In this document: positions 25,160 through 36,882 of the stretch, piece after piece
How the letters are laid out: every line of letters starts with the position of its first letter
Numbering within the stretch: position 1 is the stretch's first letter
NCBI GenBank assembly: GCA_034440635.1
Contig: JAOTON010000897.1
Location: 1,488,001-1,552,000 of the forward strand
DNA from: Lepas anatifera
Lineage: Eukaryota; Arthropoda; Thecostraca; Lepadidae
Direction of reading: 5' to 3'
Length of the DNA stretch: 64,000 nucleotides
Made by a program: the position numbers and the translations under genes
Notes under the pieces: model-generated
What the model was told of the DNA's origin: nothing
Seen by the model: only the letters and a program-made list of their open reading frames with translations
Databases searched by the model: none

Positions 25160-25260
25160 AAGGCTCTCTATTCAAAGGTCCCTCGATTCATAAGTCCCTC
25201 GAAAAGACCCTCTGTGCATAAGGCCCTCTATTCAAAGGTCCCTCGATCCATAAGTCCCTC
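25141..25260 (+). repeat. Two tandem 60-bp units
   Basis: Units 25141-25200 and 25201-25260 differ at only a few positions. Each holds two internally related halves of the CCCTCTGTGCATAAGG / GGTCCCTCGAT type. Confidence 0.95.
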
Positions 25261-25494
25261 GATTTTCCATCGGTTCTTGCCGCACACTGGCTTGATATGG
25301 GAGAGGTGCAAATTCATGAAAAACTTGTTGAGTGAAAGAGGTGACAATTCTAATATTGAGATTTTTTAGAACAAAAAATATTTTCTGTTTCCTTTCAATA
25401 TTTTTTTCTCACAGATTGTAAGATCTGTCGCAGGACCATACCGTGCCCTAAAATCTGTCGGGCACTTTATGACCCGAGAGCCCGACTTTTTGCA

Positions 25495-25790
25495 GCTCTG
25501 GAGGAATCTCCACTGGATGACGCAGTTTCATGTTCTGTTGTATGTCTGCGCATGACTTTGTGCGCCAATGGCAGCTGATGCACCCAGAAACGACATGCAC
25601 TTTGATTAATACCTCAACCGGCGCAAGAGTTTGGACGACCAAGTAGCCAAGGCTGCTCTAGGGGTTCTTCGACGTCACATGTCGTATGAACATTTCGCCA
25701 TCAATAATGTCGTTTAGTCTCTGGAGCGACTTTGTCAGCAATGACAGAATAAAAGAAATATGTGGAAAGCGTCTCAACATGATCCGCCCC
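25495..25790 (-). repeat. Right arm of unidentified inverted-repeat region
   Basis: Inverted partner of 21850-22140. On the plus strand the frame around 25590-25880 can be pieced together as protein-like sequence (RRKSLDDQVAKAALGVLRRH, then FSLWSDFVSNDRIKEICGKR), broken by a stop near 25714. The family is unknown. Confidence 0.7.
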
Positions 25791-28700
25791 AGTGGAGGAT
25801 TCACAGAAGATGTATCGTCGGTGTTCCTGGACAAGACCACACAGCTCGCTGACCTGGTGCAAGAGTCGACTTGGACAATATTAGAGTTCGTCAGCCCGGC
25901 AGATCACTCCTGACTGGCAAAAGAGCCTGTGGAATGGGGCACGGACACAAAACATGGTTCACACCCTTATCAAGTACTTTAATGGTGATTCACACCAATG
26001 TATTGGTATGCTGAAGGATTTCACCAGCAGATAGAAATACGAATAGAAGCTTGAAAAACTTCTGCAGGTGGAAAATTGCAGAAATAACTTCCCAAGCAAG
26101 CTTTAAAGCTTGTCTAAGTGGGTGCACATCCCGAAGTAGCGACAACGTCATGCGCCCGGACTTCCTCACCACTAAGGCGCGTGACCTGCCGGGGTGCTCA
26201 CAGCATGAAGACAGGTGTGACACTCCGAAAATAGATTTATCGATTAGCAAATTCAACTGCAATATAACATCTTGCCCAGAACTGTTTTTGGCACATTTTA
26301 CCACCAACAGTATTTCCAGTGGTGAGCTCAAGAATACGCCGATCGAGGCCTCATGAACAATTTCCCTTTTACCATAGCTTACAGAGACCTCGTTCCCTTG
26401 GTTTACGACATTCTATCGTCTCCATCATAACTGTATGAACATTTTGCAATAGCGGGCTTAAAAAAATACGTTGGACATTATCATCATCATTACAGTGTCA
26501 GCTGTAGTGGTCCCCAATATAGCGATTTTCAATGAAAACTCGATATCTTCAGGTCTCATGAGGCAGACCTGAATTTTCCGATTTTGATAAAAATGATATC
26601 GAACGACTCCACTTGGGGCATAGAACGGGAAAAGTCACAAAACCTGACAAAGATAAGAGATTGAAAAATTGAATGGCCTAGTATACACACATGAGAGGTA
26701 CAGGGTGCGGCAGCTTAGGACGTGCCAAACTTAGACGTGCCAAGTAAGTTAGAAGTACAGTTTATTGGCCAGGGAGCGCTTTCGGAAAGAACATGAGTAG
26801 TGGATGGGATGGCTGCGAGTAGCTACCTTAATTGTCACCCCACACAAAAATACAAGCATCACTCGCTGCAAACATGTAAGCAAGTTTTACAAACGATGTG
26901 AAACGCAGGCCATAGAGGATTGGAACGCACATTTCAATGCAAAACCATCATGTTGATAACTTTTGGAGACCTACATTCCAGATGCCTTTTAGATGTACAG
27001 TTGTTTTAGAAGCTTATCATTTTTAATCATTGCAAGCTACTCCTATTCAGTCTATTCATCTCACAACTTTAATTTTCCGCATCAGGCGCGCAGAAAGCAG
27101 CTGAATCTCCACTAGAAATGCGATAATGACGACTGTTTGCAAAAGACCTTTGAGCCAGGCGGCCATCGTGTTCCATGAAGATGATCTTGCATCGAGAACT
27201 CGAATGGCGAAGCCAGCATCTCTTCCTAAGATATGTGTCAGAAGTGCTGTAGTGACTGCCATGTCGGACCCGGCTGGAAGTGGTTTCACTAGTTGTTTTC
27301 ATTGCGGAAAGAATTGTTGTGTTCACTGAGAATTGTGTGGGCTATAAATGGTTCTACAATTTTACCGCCACCGATAAATGTGCATGACAGTGACATTACG
27401 GTTTGCACCGGTCGCAGGCATGTTGTCTATATGTTACTATATACATCTGCTTGGGAAGTCACGGAGATCAATGATAATTTAGACAAAATTTTGTGCGTTT
27501 ATTTATTTGCAGCCAATACTACTCATGACTTGATCACATTGTTTAGGCTTTACTGGTCATCCAAAGTGATGTTTCGGTTATTGTACTCGGAATTTAAATG
27601 GCTATTTATCTACCTAGATTAATGGCTCATGTATTTTTAATCCTGACATTACAGTATCGCGAGCTTTTCTAACTAGCCATTGGGCCAGTTTTCGGCAGTT
27701 CTGTTGCGTGGTATCCCGTTTGACTAGCCTTTATTGTGCTGGTTAATGAGGAGCGGAGTACGGTGGCGCTCGCTGAAGTGGCTGAGTGTGGTGAAACCCT
27801 TGAGGATTATCAAATGTTGCAGTATGTACCAGTACATTAGTTTGCAACAACTACACAACACTTGATTCGTTAGTCACAGGTCCAATGAGTCAATTAGTGA
27901 GAACCAACTAAGTGTCGATTCTGCCGGATAGGATTGCAGATTAGGTTTTTGGACACACTTTTCCGGATTTTTCTGCGACAGGGATGGATGCTATTGTCAC
28001 TCACCACTTTGTCACACTGCCTCCCATCACCCCGACGCTGGTTAATGGATGTGTGTTCAGAGAAAAAATTATTTGTTTTGTCCTTACGTTTTATTCTCGT
28101 CACAGTGCTCTAGTTGGTGGAAAGGAGGACGGAGAGAAAAGACATGAAAGGGATATACGAGAAAACAGATGTATTGTGGTTTCTTACTATTTTAACAATT
28201 TTGATAACGAAACTGTCAATTATTTTTGTACCTTCGGGAAAATTTTTGGAGGCCACTCAACTATTATTGAAATATGTTAACAGTACTGGTAAAAGCTGGA
28301 GCCTGCTCTTCAGCTTAATGTTGTCAAAAGCTATTTAAAGTTTTAATGTAATTGTTTTGTTAAAAGAATTTATGTTCTCCTGCATTTGTATTTGAACTAA
28401 TTTTACATAGCCCATAAGAAACTACACAATGAATAAGTTTGGCCTAAAAATGGAGCATCACTTAATTGCTCGAGTCTTCAATCGTTTCACACCTCGGGTC
28501 TTCAGTAGTTTTCTACAGAATTATTTTACGTCAGATAGGTCACGTGACCCAGGTATGAGAATTCCTGGGATTCTGATTGGTCAATTGTGCTTTCTTTAAG
28601 GTTTTATATTTCTGATTCAAAAGAGTCTTGGAATGTTGTTTTTTTCAAATATCTTTTTTTCTGTGATAGTTCGAGGTTCTACACCACTGTTTAGGACAGA

Positions 28701-29456
28701 TAGGACTTAGTTCTTAGAGAAGTTGATGGCCATAGCCGAGACTACGTCCATTGAGCGATAGTGAGAATTATCGATAAGTGGTCTAAAAATATTTACTTTG
28801 ACAGCGATTTTAAGGCTTTGGAGGCCGAACTCACAAAAATGAAAATATGACTTCTGAAACAACTGTTTGCAACCTTTTGATCTAGCCAATAATTTTGTTT
28901 TCGCGTACCTCCGTTCAAATTCATGTGTCCCTCTCTAGTAATTGATGGAGTCTGCATCTTTTGTTTCTTCCGATCAAATTTGTAAACTATTTCGGTATAT
29001 AGATAGGATAGCTCAGCCGATGAATGACCAAAACGTCTAAAGAAACGGCCCACCGATTTATGACGATACACCTGGACAAAATGTGTAGACCACAGTTTGA
29101 TATTGACTTTATGCACGTAGGAGAAAAGTTATATCAACTGTCTAGTTTCACCGTATTTTTATTGTTTGTTTTCCACAGAATGTGTTTGATGCAGACTCAT
29201 AAATATCTTTAGGAACTGGACTAAAACTCGAACCGACAAATACACTCAAAAAGTGTACGTGTAAGATAATCTATAGAGCCTCATCCCATCTCTATATAAG
29301 GCAACGATGAGCATATCGCATTCAGACGCTATTGAGCTGATTGGACCCAAATGATGTTGACGTGATGCAAGGTGTTTAACATACCAACCCCATCCCGCTG
29401 TAGATATTAGTATTCCACGCTTCTTTGAATAAACACTTATTTTACACTTGTGTAAC
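25791..29456. other. Intergenic, no gene recognised
   Basis: Overlapping opposite-strand frames near 25990-26356 and 27056-27329 have no recognisable domain. The rest is AT-rich. Confidence 0.5.
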
Positions 29457-29530
29457 CTGATCCCAAAAACGTTCCCAGCAGGGTGGAGTTGGCGACGCCG
29501 TATGCCCTTAGCAGTTTGTGTGTACATACA
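29457..29530 (+). mobile_element. SINE body fragment
   Basis: It holds CCTGATCCCAAAAACGTTCC and GGAGTTGGCGACGCCGTATG followed by CCCTTAGCAGTTTGTG, corresponding to the shared SINE body. It has no tRNA head and the 3' end is decayed. Confidence 0.7.
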
Positions 29531-29668
29531 TGTAGATAAAACGGGACGGGTCGAGGTGTCAAACACTTCCCTCGACCTCGTCTCGTATTCTGGTATGGAA
29601 AAACTTGGACGGTCCTCCATGAGATGAGAAAATTAAATTGGAAATGATGTCACTGATTTTCTTTTTCT

Positions 29669-30686
29669 TTTTGGGAGGGAAGGAGGCTGCCTGACTGACA
29701 CCCTGCCTGAGCGTTTGCCAGCAGGTCTGGTGCCGTTGCTGCTTGCTGTCGCTGCTGCTTGCTGTTGTTCCTGCTGCGAAGACAAGAAGAAGGAGTAGAA
29801 GACTTTTTCAAGACCTGCTCCCGGCTCGAGTCTTCGCTGCGACCGGTCTGTCCCACCGACCGCTGTTTTTACAGCTGGTCGGTGCGGTACTTTGGCTCCA
29901 GCCGGCCTCACCAGCCGCTGTTTTTACAGCTGGTTGGTGTGGTGCTGTTGGACTTCAGCCGGTCAGTTCGGTAATTACTCTATCGGTCCAGGTGGTGTTG
30001 GTTTCTAGGATTCCGGCCACCTGGTACCTCTTCTTCTCAGTCCCATAACCCTACTCTTTCTCTACTGTCTCTATCTCTCTTCGGCCGGAAACCCGAGCGG
30101 TGGGATTCGTCCCAGGGTGAGCACACTTGTTGGACCTCGTCAGTCCTTGGGTGTGTGGCTTTGTCTGGACCTATCGGCCCTACATTGCCAAAATCCCTAG
30201 AACGCAAGGCCTTCTCTCTTTCACCCCCGCTTACTAGAAGCGGGGCCCCACTCTCACCCTCCACCCGGGCTGCGTCTTTGCAAAGGTGCCACGGTACCTG
30301 CCCCTAGGATACACTAGCATAGGCCCCAGTCAGGCTCCTTTTAGAGGCTGAGTCAGCCACCTAGGCCCCTGTTAGGTCCCGAAGAGGCACCTGCCTCCCC
30401 TCCGGCTTAAAACCCCCTCTTAGTGGCTGAGTCAGCCTTTTGCACACAGTTCTGAGGTTAGGTGCTTTTACTAAGCACTCCCCAGATAGGATAAGAATCC
30501 CATACCCAACCCTAGCTGGGTTAATTCTCCCATTAGCCTTGTTAGTAACAGTAGGACCCCTTTGCTCTGATTTTCTGCTTCTCTAGCCATTTTTATCCAA
30601 AAGGTTTTAGCCAAGCTAATGTCACGTTTGTTAACGTATCCCATCTAAACGTAAACGTAACGTATCTATAGAACCATCTAGCATCC
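29669..30686 (+). other. 5' UTR of LINE copy C
   Basis: It starts right after the target duplication. A CTGCTGCTTGCTGTTG-like stretch (29735-29775) is followed by two related units of about 64 bp containing CCGCTGTTTTTACAGCTGGT (29860-29880 and 29922-29941). The later part shares blocks with the copy B 5' UTR. It ends before the ORF1 ATG at 30687. Promoter function is presumed from its position only. Confidence 0.75.
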
Positions 30687-33600
30687 ATGGCTTCCAACAC
30701 TCTTTTCCGTCCCTCCAGCCCCCGTCTGAAAAAGCCAACCTGCCAAGCGGAGCTTGGCTGGTTGGCACCTACCTTTCAACGCACCAAAACCTGGCCAAAG
30801 AATCTACCTTCAACCTGGATAAGGCCATCAGCCAAAAAGTGAAAGGTAGTTTTGAAATCATTAAACACCAAAAGGATGTCCTGATCAAAACCTCCAACCA
30901 GGAATCCACCCAAGCCCTGCTGGCCACAAAAACGTTTGGGTCAAAACCAGTACTCTTCTCGATTCACCACTCCCTTAACTTCTACCGGGGCATCATCAAT
31001 GCCCCGAAAGTATCCCATCTCTCCGATGTGGACTTTGAGCACACGTTTGACTTCAAAGGTCAAAACGTGCTAGCCCTCGAGAAGTTAAACCCCAGCAAAA
31101 ATGTCACGCAAAAAGACCCCCGCCTGAGAGACCACCGCTTTGTCGTCACCTTCGACACAAAGTGTCGGGATGACTGCGGCCAAATTAAACTGGGCGACTG
31201 CGTCTACCCAGTTAGGCCGTACTACCCCCTCCCTATTCGTTGTCAAATCTGTCAAAGGTACGGGCACGTAGAAACAAATTGTAAAAACCGCACCCCACGA
31301 TGCGGCAAGTGCAGTGCTAAGCACCGCACTAAAGAGTGCACCTCTAAAACCTCATGTGTGCTGCCTGTGGCGGCGCTCATGGGGCTGATAATCCCAAGTG
31401 CCCGACCTGGCTCCGCGAGAAAGACATAAACGTTCTAGCTGAGGAAAAAAATATCCCATTTGACCTGGCCCGCAAACAAGTGCTGCAAAACGAAAAAAGC
31501 CGCACAGTCCCAAAAAGCTGTGGTAGCAAGGCCACCGCAGCAGCCCCCAGCACAGCCGGCCAGGAGCGTCCCACTTTGGAGCAGCCTCAGCCAACCAAAA
31601 ACACAAGCCGCCACATCCGCCCTCTAATGGAGCCACTCTTCTTGGCGCCCATCAGGCCGTCCGTCCCGCTCCCCCACCACGTGGCGCAGTCACATTTTGG
31701 CACAGGTGGACGCCCGTTGCGGGCTGGGAGGACCTCCCGACCCGCACTAGTTCTCCGCCAGGTCTTCCGACCGAAAATCCTCCCGCCCCTCAGGCACCTA
31801 AAATCACCAGGAAGACCTGGACACCCGCAGCAGGGTGGCAAAGCCACTCAGCTCGAGTGCTCGACAAGGCTAAATTTCCTTTGCTACCTGCCCCCAAGCA
31901 CTCTAAATTCACCGGTGCTCCCCTTCCCAGGCGCCGCCAAAGGCAGGCACCGAGAAGCCCACCCCCTCAGGGTAAAACGGCTGCCACTCAAACCAATGTT
32001 CAAAAAGTCGCAACTGCAACCCAAAACTGAAACTGCTCCCCTCTCCATGGAAAGAAGCGACGCTTCTTTCCAAATCGCACCCACCACCCGCACTTGCGGA
32101 TCTCAAACCAACCTCATAGGTCATTTTATGCAGTTTCAGTTCTCAAGTGAACTCGAAACGTCAGACGACAAAAGTCAGTCTGACCACGAGCTGACCGGGA
32201 CAGAGTCCGACTCTGATGCCAGCAGTGCATCACACACACATAAGTATGGTTAAAACGCACAACAGGACATCAGCGTTTAAGTCCAGCGGCAGGCGCCGCA
32301 CGAAACTCGTTAGATCAAACATGAGCACAGGCCGAGTAAAGTAACAAAGGGAAAGTGACGGGAAGAAGGTAAAGGAAGTGTCAAGAGATGTGAGGTACCG
32401 ATGAGACAGTGAGACGGTGAGAGAGACGCAATACCGTGTCGGGCTGCGAGACCAGAGAAAACCAGCTCGGGCGGCGAAGCGAGCAACGCGGCGGCGACGG
32501 GTCCGTAGCGGCGGGGTGTGGGGGGGGACGCAGGCGAGCTCGCCGGGATGCCACGGGGCACGCGTTCGCGCAAAGCAACGGATTTAAGATTCCGACGCGG
32601 CCGGCCCGCGGGGACGCGGGAGCAGGTCGGTAGCGGCGCGGCGGACGTTGTTCGAGTACCGGGACCGGAGGAATGAGGAGAAACAAGAACAAGGATAATC
32701 AGGCTTAAGACATACTGGAACATATCAATATCAAAAGCACACGGGTTATGCCTGAGTTGAGTTGGGAACAATCAGTACAACAGATTGAGACAAGTTCTAT
32801 TTTTTCCCCAATAAGAAACTGCACAGACGGCCAAAAGAGAAGGAAGAGAATAGAACAGATATTTTCGTTACAGTGCCATCTTGTATGGACAACAGTAATA
32901 TCATGTCGGAGTGTTGTATGAACATTTGTGTTGGTAACAAACATTAGGTCTCAGACGGTACACTGATTTTGCGCGGTTAAATAAGCGGCCAGGAAATCTC
33001 TGCGGCCTGTCAGCTGACTCCAGGTTAACACATTAACACATTAACAACCAGCGCCACCTATACTCCAACAGCCATTCGCAGTCGCGGGTGGCGCCGCCAA
33101 AGGTCGAAACTAGCGCCACCACGAACAGGCCCAGACAGTTGCCCCCTCGCACCTGAACGCAGATAGTGAGTAGCATCACAGACAGGTAGTCCCGCACTGC
33201 CACTGCCACGTCATGATAATGACGTGACTGGATCAAACATCAGTGTAGAGCATGCATATGGACAATACAGATCCTAGCAAAAAACCATCGCTGAAGGCAA
33301 GTTATGAGCGACAACAAATTTTGTAGACAGTCGAGTTGTTCCTCAGAGGCGAGCGGGTTGTAGGGAGGGGAATGTCGTCCCCATTTCACTTCCTATGCAT
33401 CTACACATTGCTCAGAGCGGGTGCTCCAAAAGATTTCAGCATCGGCCTACGATTGTTATTTATCCCTGAAAATTATCGCACGTGACAAAAATGTAGCTCA
33501 ATGTTAATATCTCCAACCACGTCAGTTGACTGGTGATACCATAGTCGCCGTTCATATACATTAGACAGGTAACAACTAATTCGATCAGGCAGCAGATGGC

Positions 33601-34593
33601 TAGTTTTAGAACTATACACGAGCACTGGCGTTGTCGACACAGGATAGGCACGTGTTGATATGAGATGATGTCACAGACATGGCCAGGACAACTGAGGTGC
33701 AGGGTATTATCCCAACAATATCAACCCACAGAGGAGACGATTGTGCTCGTTCCTTATACAGGGATGTCGTGGGAAATCACTATGGTTACCATATGCGTGA
33801 TTTAAGGCAAGTGGAGTGTTGTCCCCGACGATCCTGTCGCACGACCATAGTACGAGGGTGCCCAAAAGAAAACGATTTTCGTTGCAGTCCCGAACTGAGT
33901 GACGTTTTATACGTTTAAGTAGCGACGGAGGGTCGGGGGACGTCATTCAAGCTTCCAGATGACTGCAGTCGCGGAGCCGGTCCCCCACGCCGCCCGCGCG
34001 GCAGAGACGCAGCCGCGCACCGCCGGGCCCATGCCGCTATCAGCACGGCCTGAAGGGGGCCCGGCCGGAGTCATGCGGCTCCAGCGCCAGGCCGATCAGG
34101 AGTCCGCCACCAGGACAGCAGGCCGGAGCGCGTCCATGGCCCCGCCGCGGCTCAGCGTCAGCCTCACATCTGGGGAAAGAGAGTATTTTCATAGAAGAGG
34201 CAGGGGAGAAGGTACAGAGCGTGTTAGTGTGGGTTGAGTTAGAGGGGAAAACAATGATTGTGGTTAGCGATGATTAGAGGAAAGTAGGAAGGTGCCGTGA
34301 GGGCGGGCCTGTGGTTGACTCCCTTCACACTTATTTTAAAGATCAGAACCACAGATATGATACCTAACACTTTGAGACAATAGATATTGTGGGGAGAGAG
34401 AAAAGGAGAAAAACTGAAGTGCTCCCCTCTTGGAAACCCCCAGCCCCGGCACCTCCAGCCCCGGCAGCTCCCCGTAGCAAGGAAAATTAGCTTTTCTAGG
34501 CACTCTACCCCCGTTTCTCCTGCCAGCGACAGCAGCAGCAGCAGGTGCTCCTACAACCTTCGTAAGCGTAGATCCCCAAAGCACAAACGTTAA
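30687..34593 (+). pseudogene. LINE copy C ORF1 (zinc-knuckle protein), split by insertion
   Basis: ATG at 30687 gives MASNTLFRP and then a frameshift near 30730 into the conserved frame (NLPSGAWLVG, as in copy B). Zinc knuckles: CQICQRYGHVETNC (about 31240-31280), RCGKCSAKHRTKEC (about 31300-31340) and CAACGGAHG (about 31357-31383). A 1-nt deletion near 31350 relative to copy B shifts the frame between the second and third knuckle. The Pro-rich C-terminal region runs to about 32240, where a 2.1-kb insert begins. The last part (about 34420-34593) resumes after it and ends RKRRSPKHKR just before ORF2 at 34601. Confidence 0.82.
32235..34415. mobile_element. Unidentified GC-rich insertion in copy C ORF1
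   Basis: The LINE ORF1 sequence stops matching copy B at about 32235 and resumes at about 34415, leaving about 2.1 kb of foreign sequence. GC-rich blocks (32440-32660 and 33960-34150) flank an AT-richer middle. AGTGC occurs at both edges (near 32226 and 34417) and could be a 5-bp target duplication. I find no terminal inverted repeat, no recognised domain and no convincing ORF. The Arg-rich minus-strand frame at 32310-32771 looks like a composition artefact. Confidence 0.5.
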
Positions 34594-34910
34594 AACCACC
34601 ATGGGTTCAATTCTGCAATGGAACACAAATGGCCTTATCGGGAAATTCCCGCTTTTTTCATCAATATTTGCTGAGAAAAAACCGGCGCTAGCAGCATTAC
34701 AAGAGACCCACTTTAATGATAAAGATAATGATAAATTCAAAATCTCGGGTTACTCTTGGTATCGACATAACGTAAACGCTGCTATGCGTAAGGGAGGCAC
34801 AGCCATCCTCATAGACAATAGCATCCCGCACAGTCACGTGCATCTGGCAACATCACTGGACTGTGTAGCTATTAGCCTGAAAATACAACACGTCCAATTG
34901 ACGGTTGTTT

Positions 34911-35087
34911 GTTGTTGTGGTTTAACGACGCACCAACTGCCAGGGTCATACGGCGTCGCCAACTCTCACCCTGTTGGAAGGGATTTTGGGGATCAGATCG
35001 ACTTATTCCAGAGGCTCCGCCGGGACTTGAACCCGGGACCGGTGGTTTAGAAGACAAGGGTGCTATCCACTAAGCCACCTCATCCCC
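34911..35087 (-). mobile_element. Full-length tRNA-derived SINE (head type 2) in copy C endonuclease region
   Basis: A perfect 14-bp duplication ATTGACGGTTGTTT flanks it (34897-34910 and 35088-35101). On the minus strand it starts GGGGATGAGGTGGCTTAGTG; the A-box-like TGGCTTAGTGGATAG and B-box GGGTTCAAGTCCC form a tRNA-like head, with CTTCTAA where the anticodon loop would be (Arg-TCT-like, inferred). The body has CCCTTCCAACAGGG and CCTGGCAGTTGGTGCGTCG, and the tail is a CAACAA-type repeat. It cuts ORF2 after about 103 codons. Confidence 0.95.
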
Positions 35088-36768
35088 ATTGACGGTTGTT
35101 TCAATATACATATCCCCTAGCGACCTTGATCCAACGGATCGGGAACTCGCACAACTATTTAGTCAAATAAACGGGCCTTTGTTATTACTTGGAGACTTGA
35201 ATGGTCACCACCCATCCTGGGGCAGCGCCACGTCAAACCGTAGAGGTGAAATTATATATGACGCAATAGGTTCTCAAAATTTAGTTATCCTAAATAACGG
35301 CGCACCAACCCGCCAAGCAACGCAAAGCGGATATTTAGACTCAGCCATTGATATTTCGTGCTGCACGCCTAGAATTGCGTCACTGTTTACCTGGGATGTC
35401 GAAGACAACCCAGGCATGAGCGATCACCTCCCAATCAAAATTGATATCCCCCAAGGAGCACTCGACCGCGTTGATCTGTTTACCCCTTCCTGGAGTCTAA
35501 AACGAGCGGACTGGACAGAATTTGAGGCAGAGGTCGACCTCACACTGGTCACCGAAGGCGACCCAGATTCGGCAGACATTGAATTAATACTAAGAGCCAT
35601 AAGCTCAGCAGCACAAGTAGCAATACAAAAAACCAGAGGACCTCGAAAGAAAAACAGAGCCCCATGGTGGAACGCAGAGACGGCACACGCCAAAGCTCAA
35701 ATGATAAGAGCCCGCAAGGCATATGAGAGGAGGGTACACAGCCCTACTCGATGTGCACTTCGGGCAGCAAAAAAACACTTTCGAAACACGTGCAAGCGGG
35801 TTAAAAAGGATAGTTTCAACTCTTTTGCCTCCAAATTCAACCGCTTCACTCCCACCACCCAAGTTTGGAAAACCATCAGAGCTTTCTCTGCGAAGCGACC
35901 ACCCCGTGGACCCTTCCCTCAACTAAAAATAGCTGGCCAACCCATCACCGAACCTAAGGAAGTCATGGATAAATTTGCTGACCATTACGCCAGTGTCACA
36001 GCTAATAATTCGTACAGCCAGCGCTCCAAAGACCAGGCAGAATGGTGCAAAAGCACACATTCATCAATTATGGTAATCGAGAGTACTATAACGTACCATT
36101 TACAATGACCGAGCTAAATTACGCCATTAGCAAGTGCAGAAACACTGCAGTGGGCCCTGACAAAATTCACTACTCTTTCTTCAGGCACCTCAGCCAAACA
36201 GCACTAAAGTACCTGCTTTCGGCCATTAACAACATGTTTCTTAGCGACTCTTTCCCCACATCGTGGCGAGAGAGTATTATCATTCCCCTTCCAAAACCTG
36301 GCAAAGAAAAAACAGACCCAAAAGGATATCGCCCAATTTCGCTCACTAGCTGTGCTAGCAAGCTTGTCGAGCGCATGGTAAACGTTAGACTTCACGAGAT
36401 CCTCGAAAAGAAACTTGATGCTATGCAATCAGGCTTCCGGCGCGGGCGAGCCACCACTGACAATTTGGTGAAACTGGTCAGTGACATCCAGAATGGCTTC
36501 TACAAAAAGCAAGTAACAATAGCTGCATTCCTAGACATTAAATCGGCGTTCGATCGCGTACAAAAAGACGCCCTTTTGTATAAATTAAGTAAGCTAGGAG
36601 TTCGCGGCCACCTTGCAAAATTTATTGAAAACTTCCTCAAGGACCGAAATTTCAAAGTCCGTTGTGGCACCACATACTCCTACCTGGCAACCCAAGAACA
36701 AGGCACACCCCAGGGTAGCGTTCTGTCCCCCACCCTCTTTCTAGTAATGATCAATTATCTCTTCGCCA

Positions 36769-36882
36769 CGGAGCCTCTGAATAAGTCGATCTGATCCCCA
36801 AAATCCCTTCCAACAGGGTGAGAGTTGGCGACGCCGTATGACCCTGGCAGTTGGTGCGTCGTTAAACCTCAACAATTATTAG
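36769..36882 (+). mobile_element. 5'-truncated SINE in copy C reverse transcriptase
   Basis: The 12-bp duplication ATCTCTTCGCCA flanks it (36757-36768 and 36883-36894). The head is missing; it starts at CGGAGCCTCTGAATAAG, the end of the tRNA-related part, and continues through the same body as 34911-35087, with tail AACAATTATTAG. It lies between the GTPQGSVLSPTLF motif and the FVDD motif, so it splits the polymerase active site. Confidence 0.93.

Noticed and set aside
31340..31390. Programmed frameshift within ORF1 of the LINE family
   Set aside because: Copies B and C both change frame around the zinc knuckles, but alignment shows B is open through this exact site and shifts earlier (C-run near 3100), while C has a private 1-nt deletion. 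These are independent decay events.
32310..32771. 153-codon minus-strand frame, Arg/Pro-rich
   Set aside because: It lies in a GC-rich insert where stop codons are rare; there is no domain and competing frames overlap it.
35015..35087. Possible tRNA gene (minus strand) with A and B boxes
   Set aside because: It is the head of a SINE: a 14-bp target duplication surrounds the whole unit and the tRNA-like part runs straight into the SINE body. The same applies at 8778-8855.
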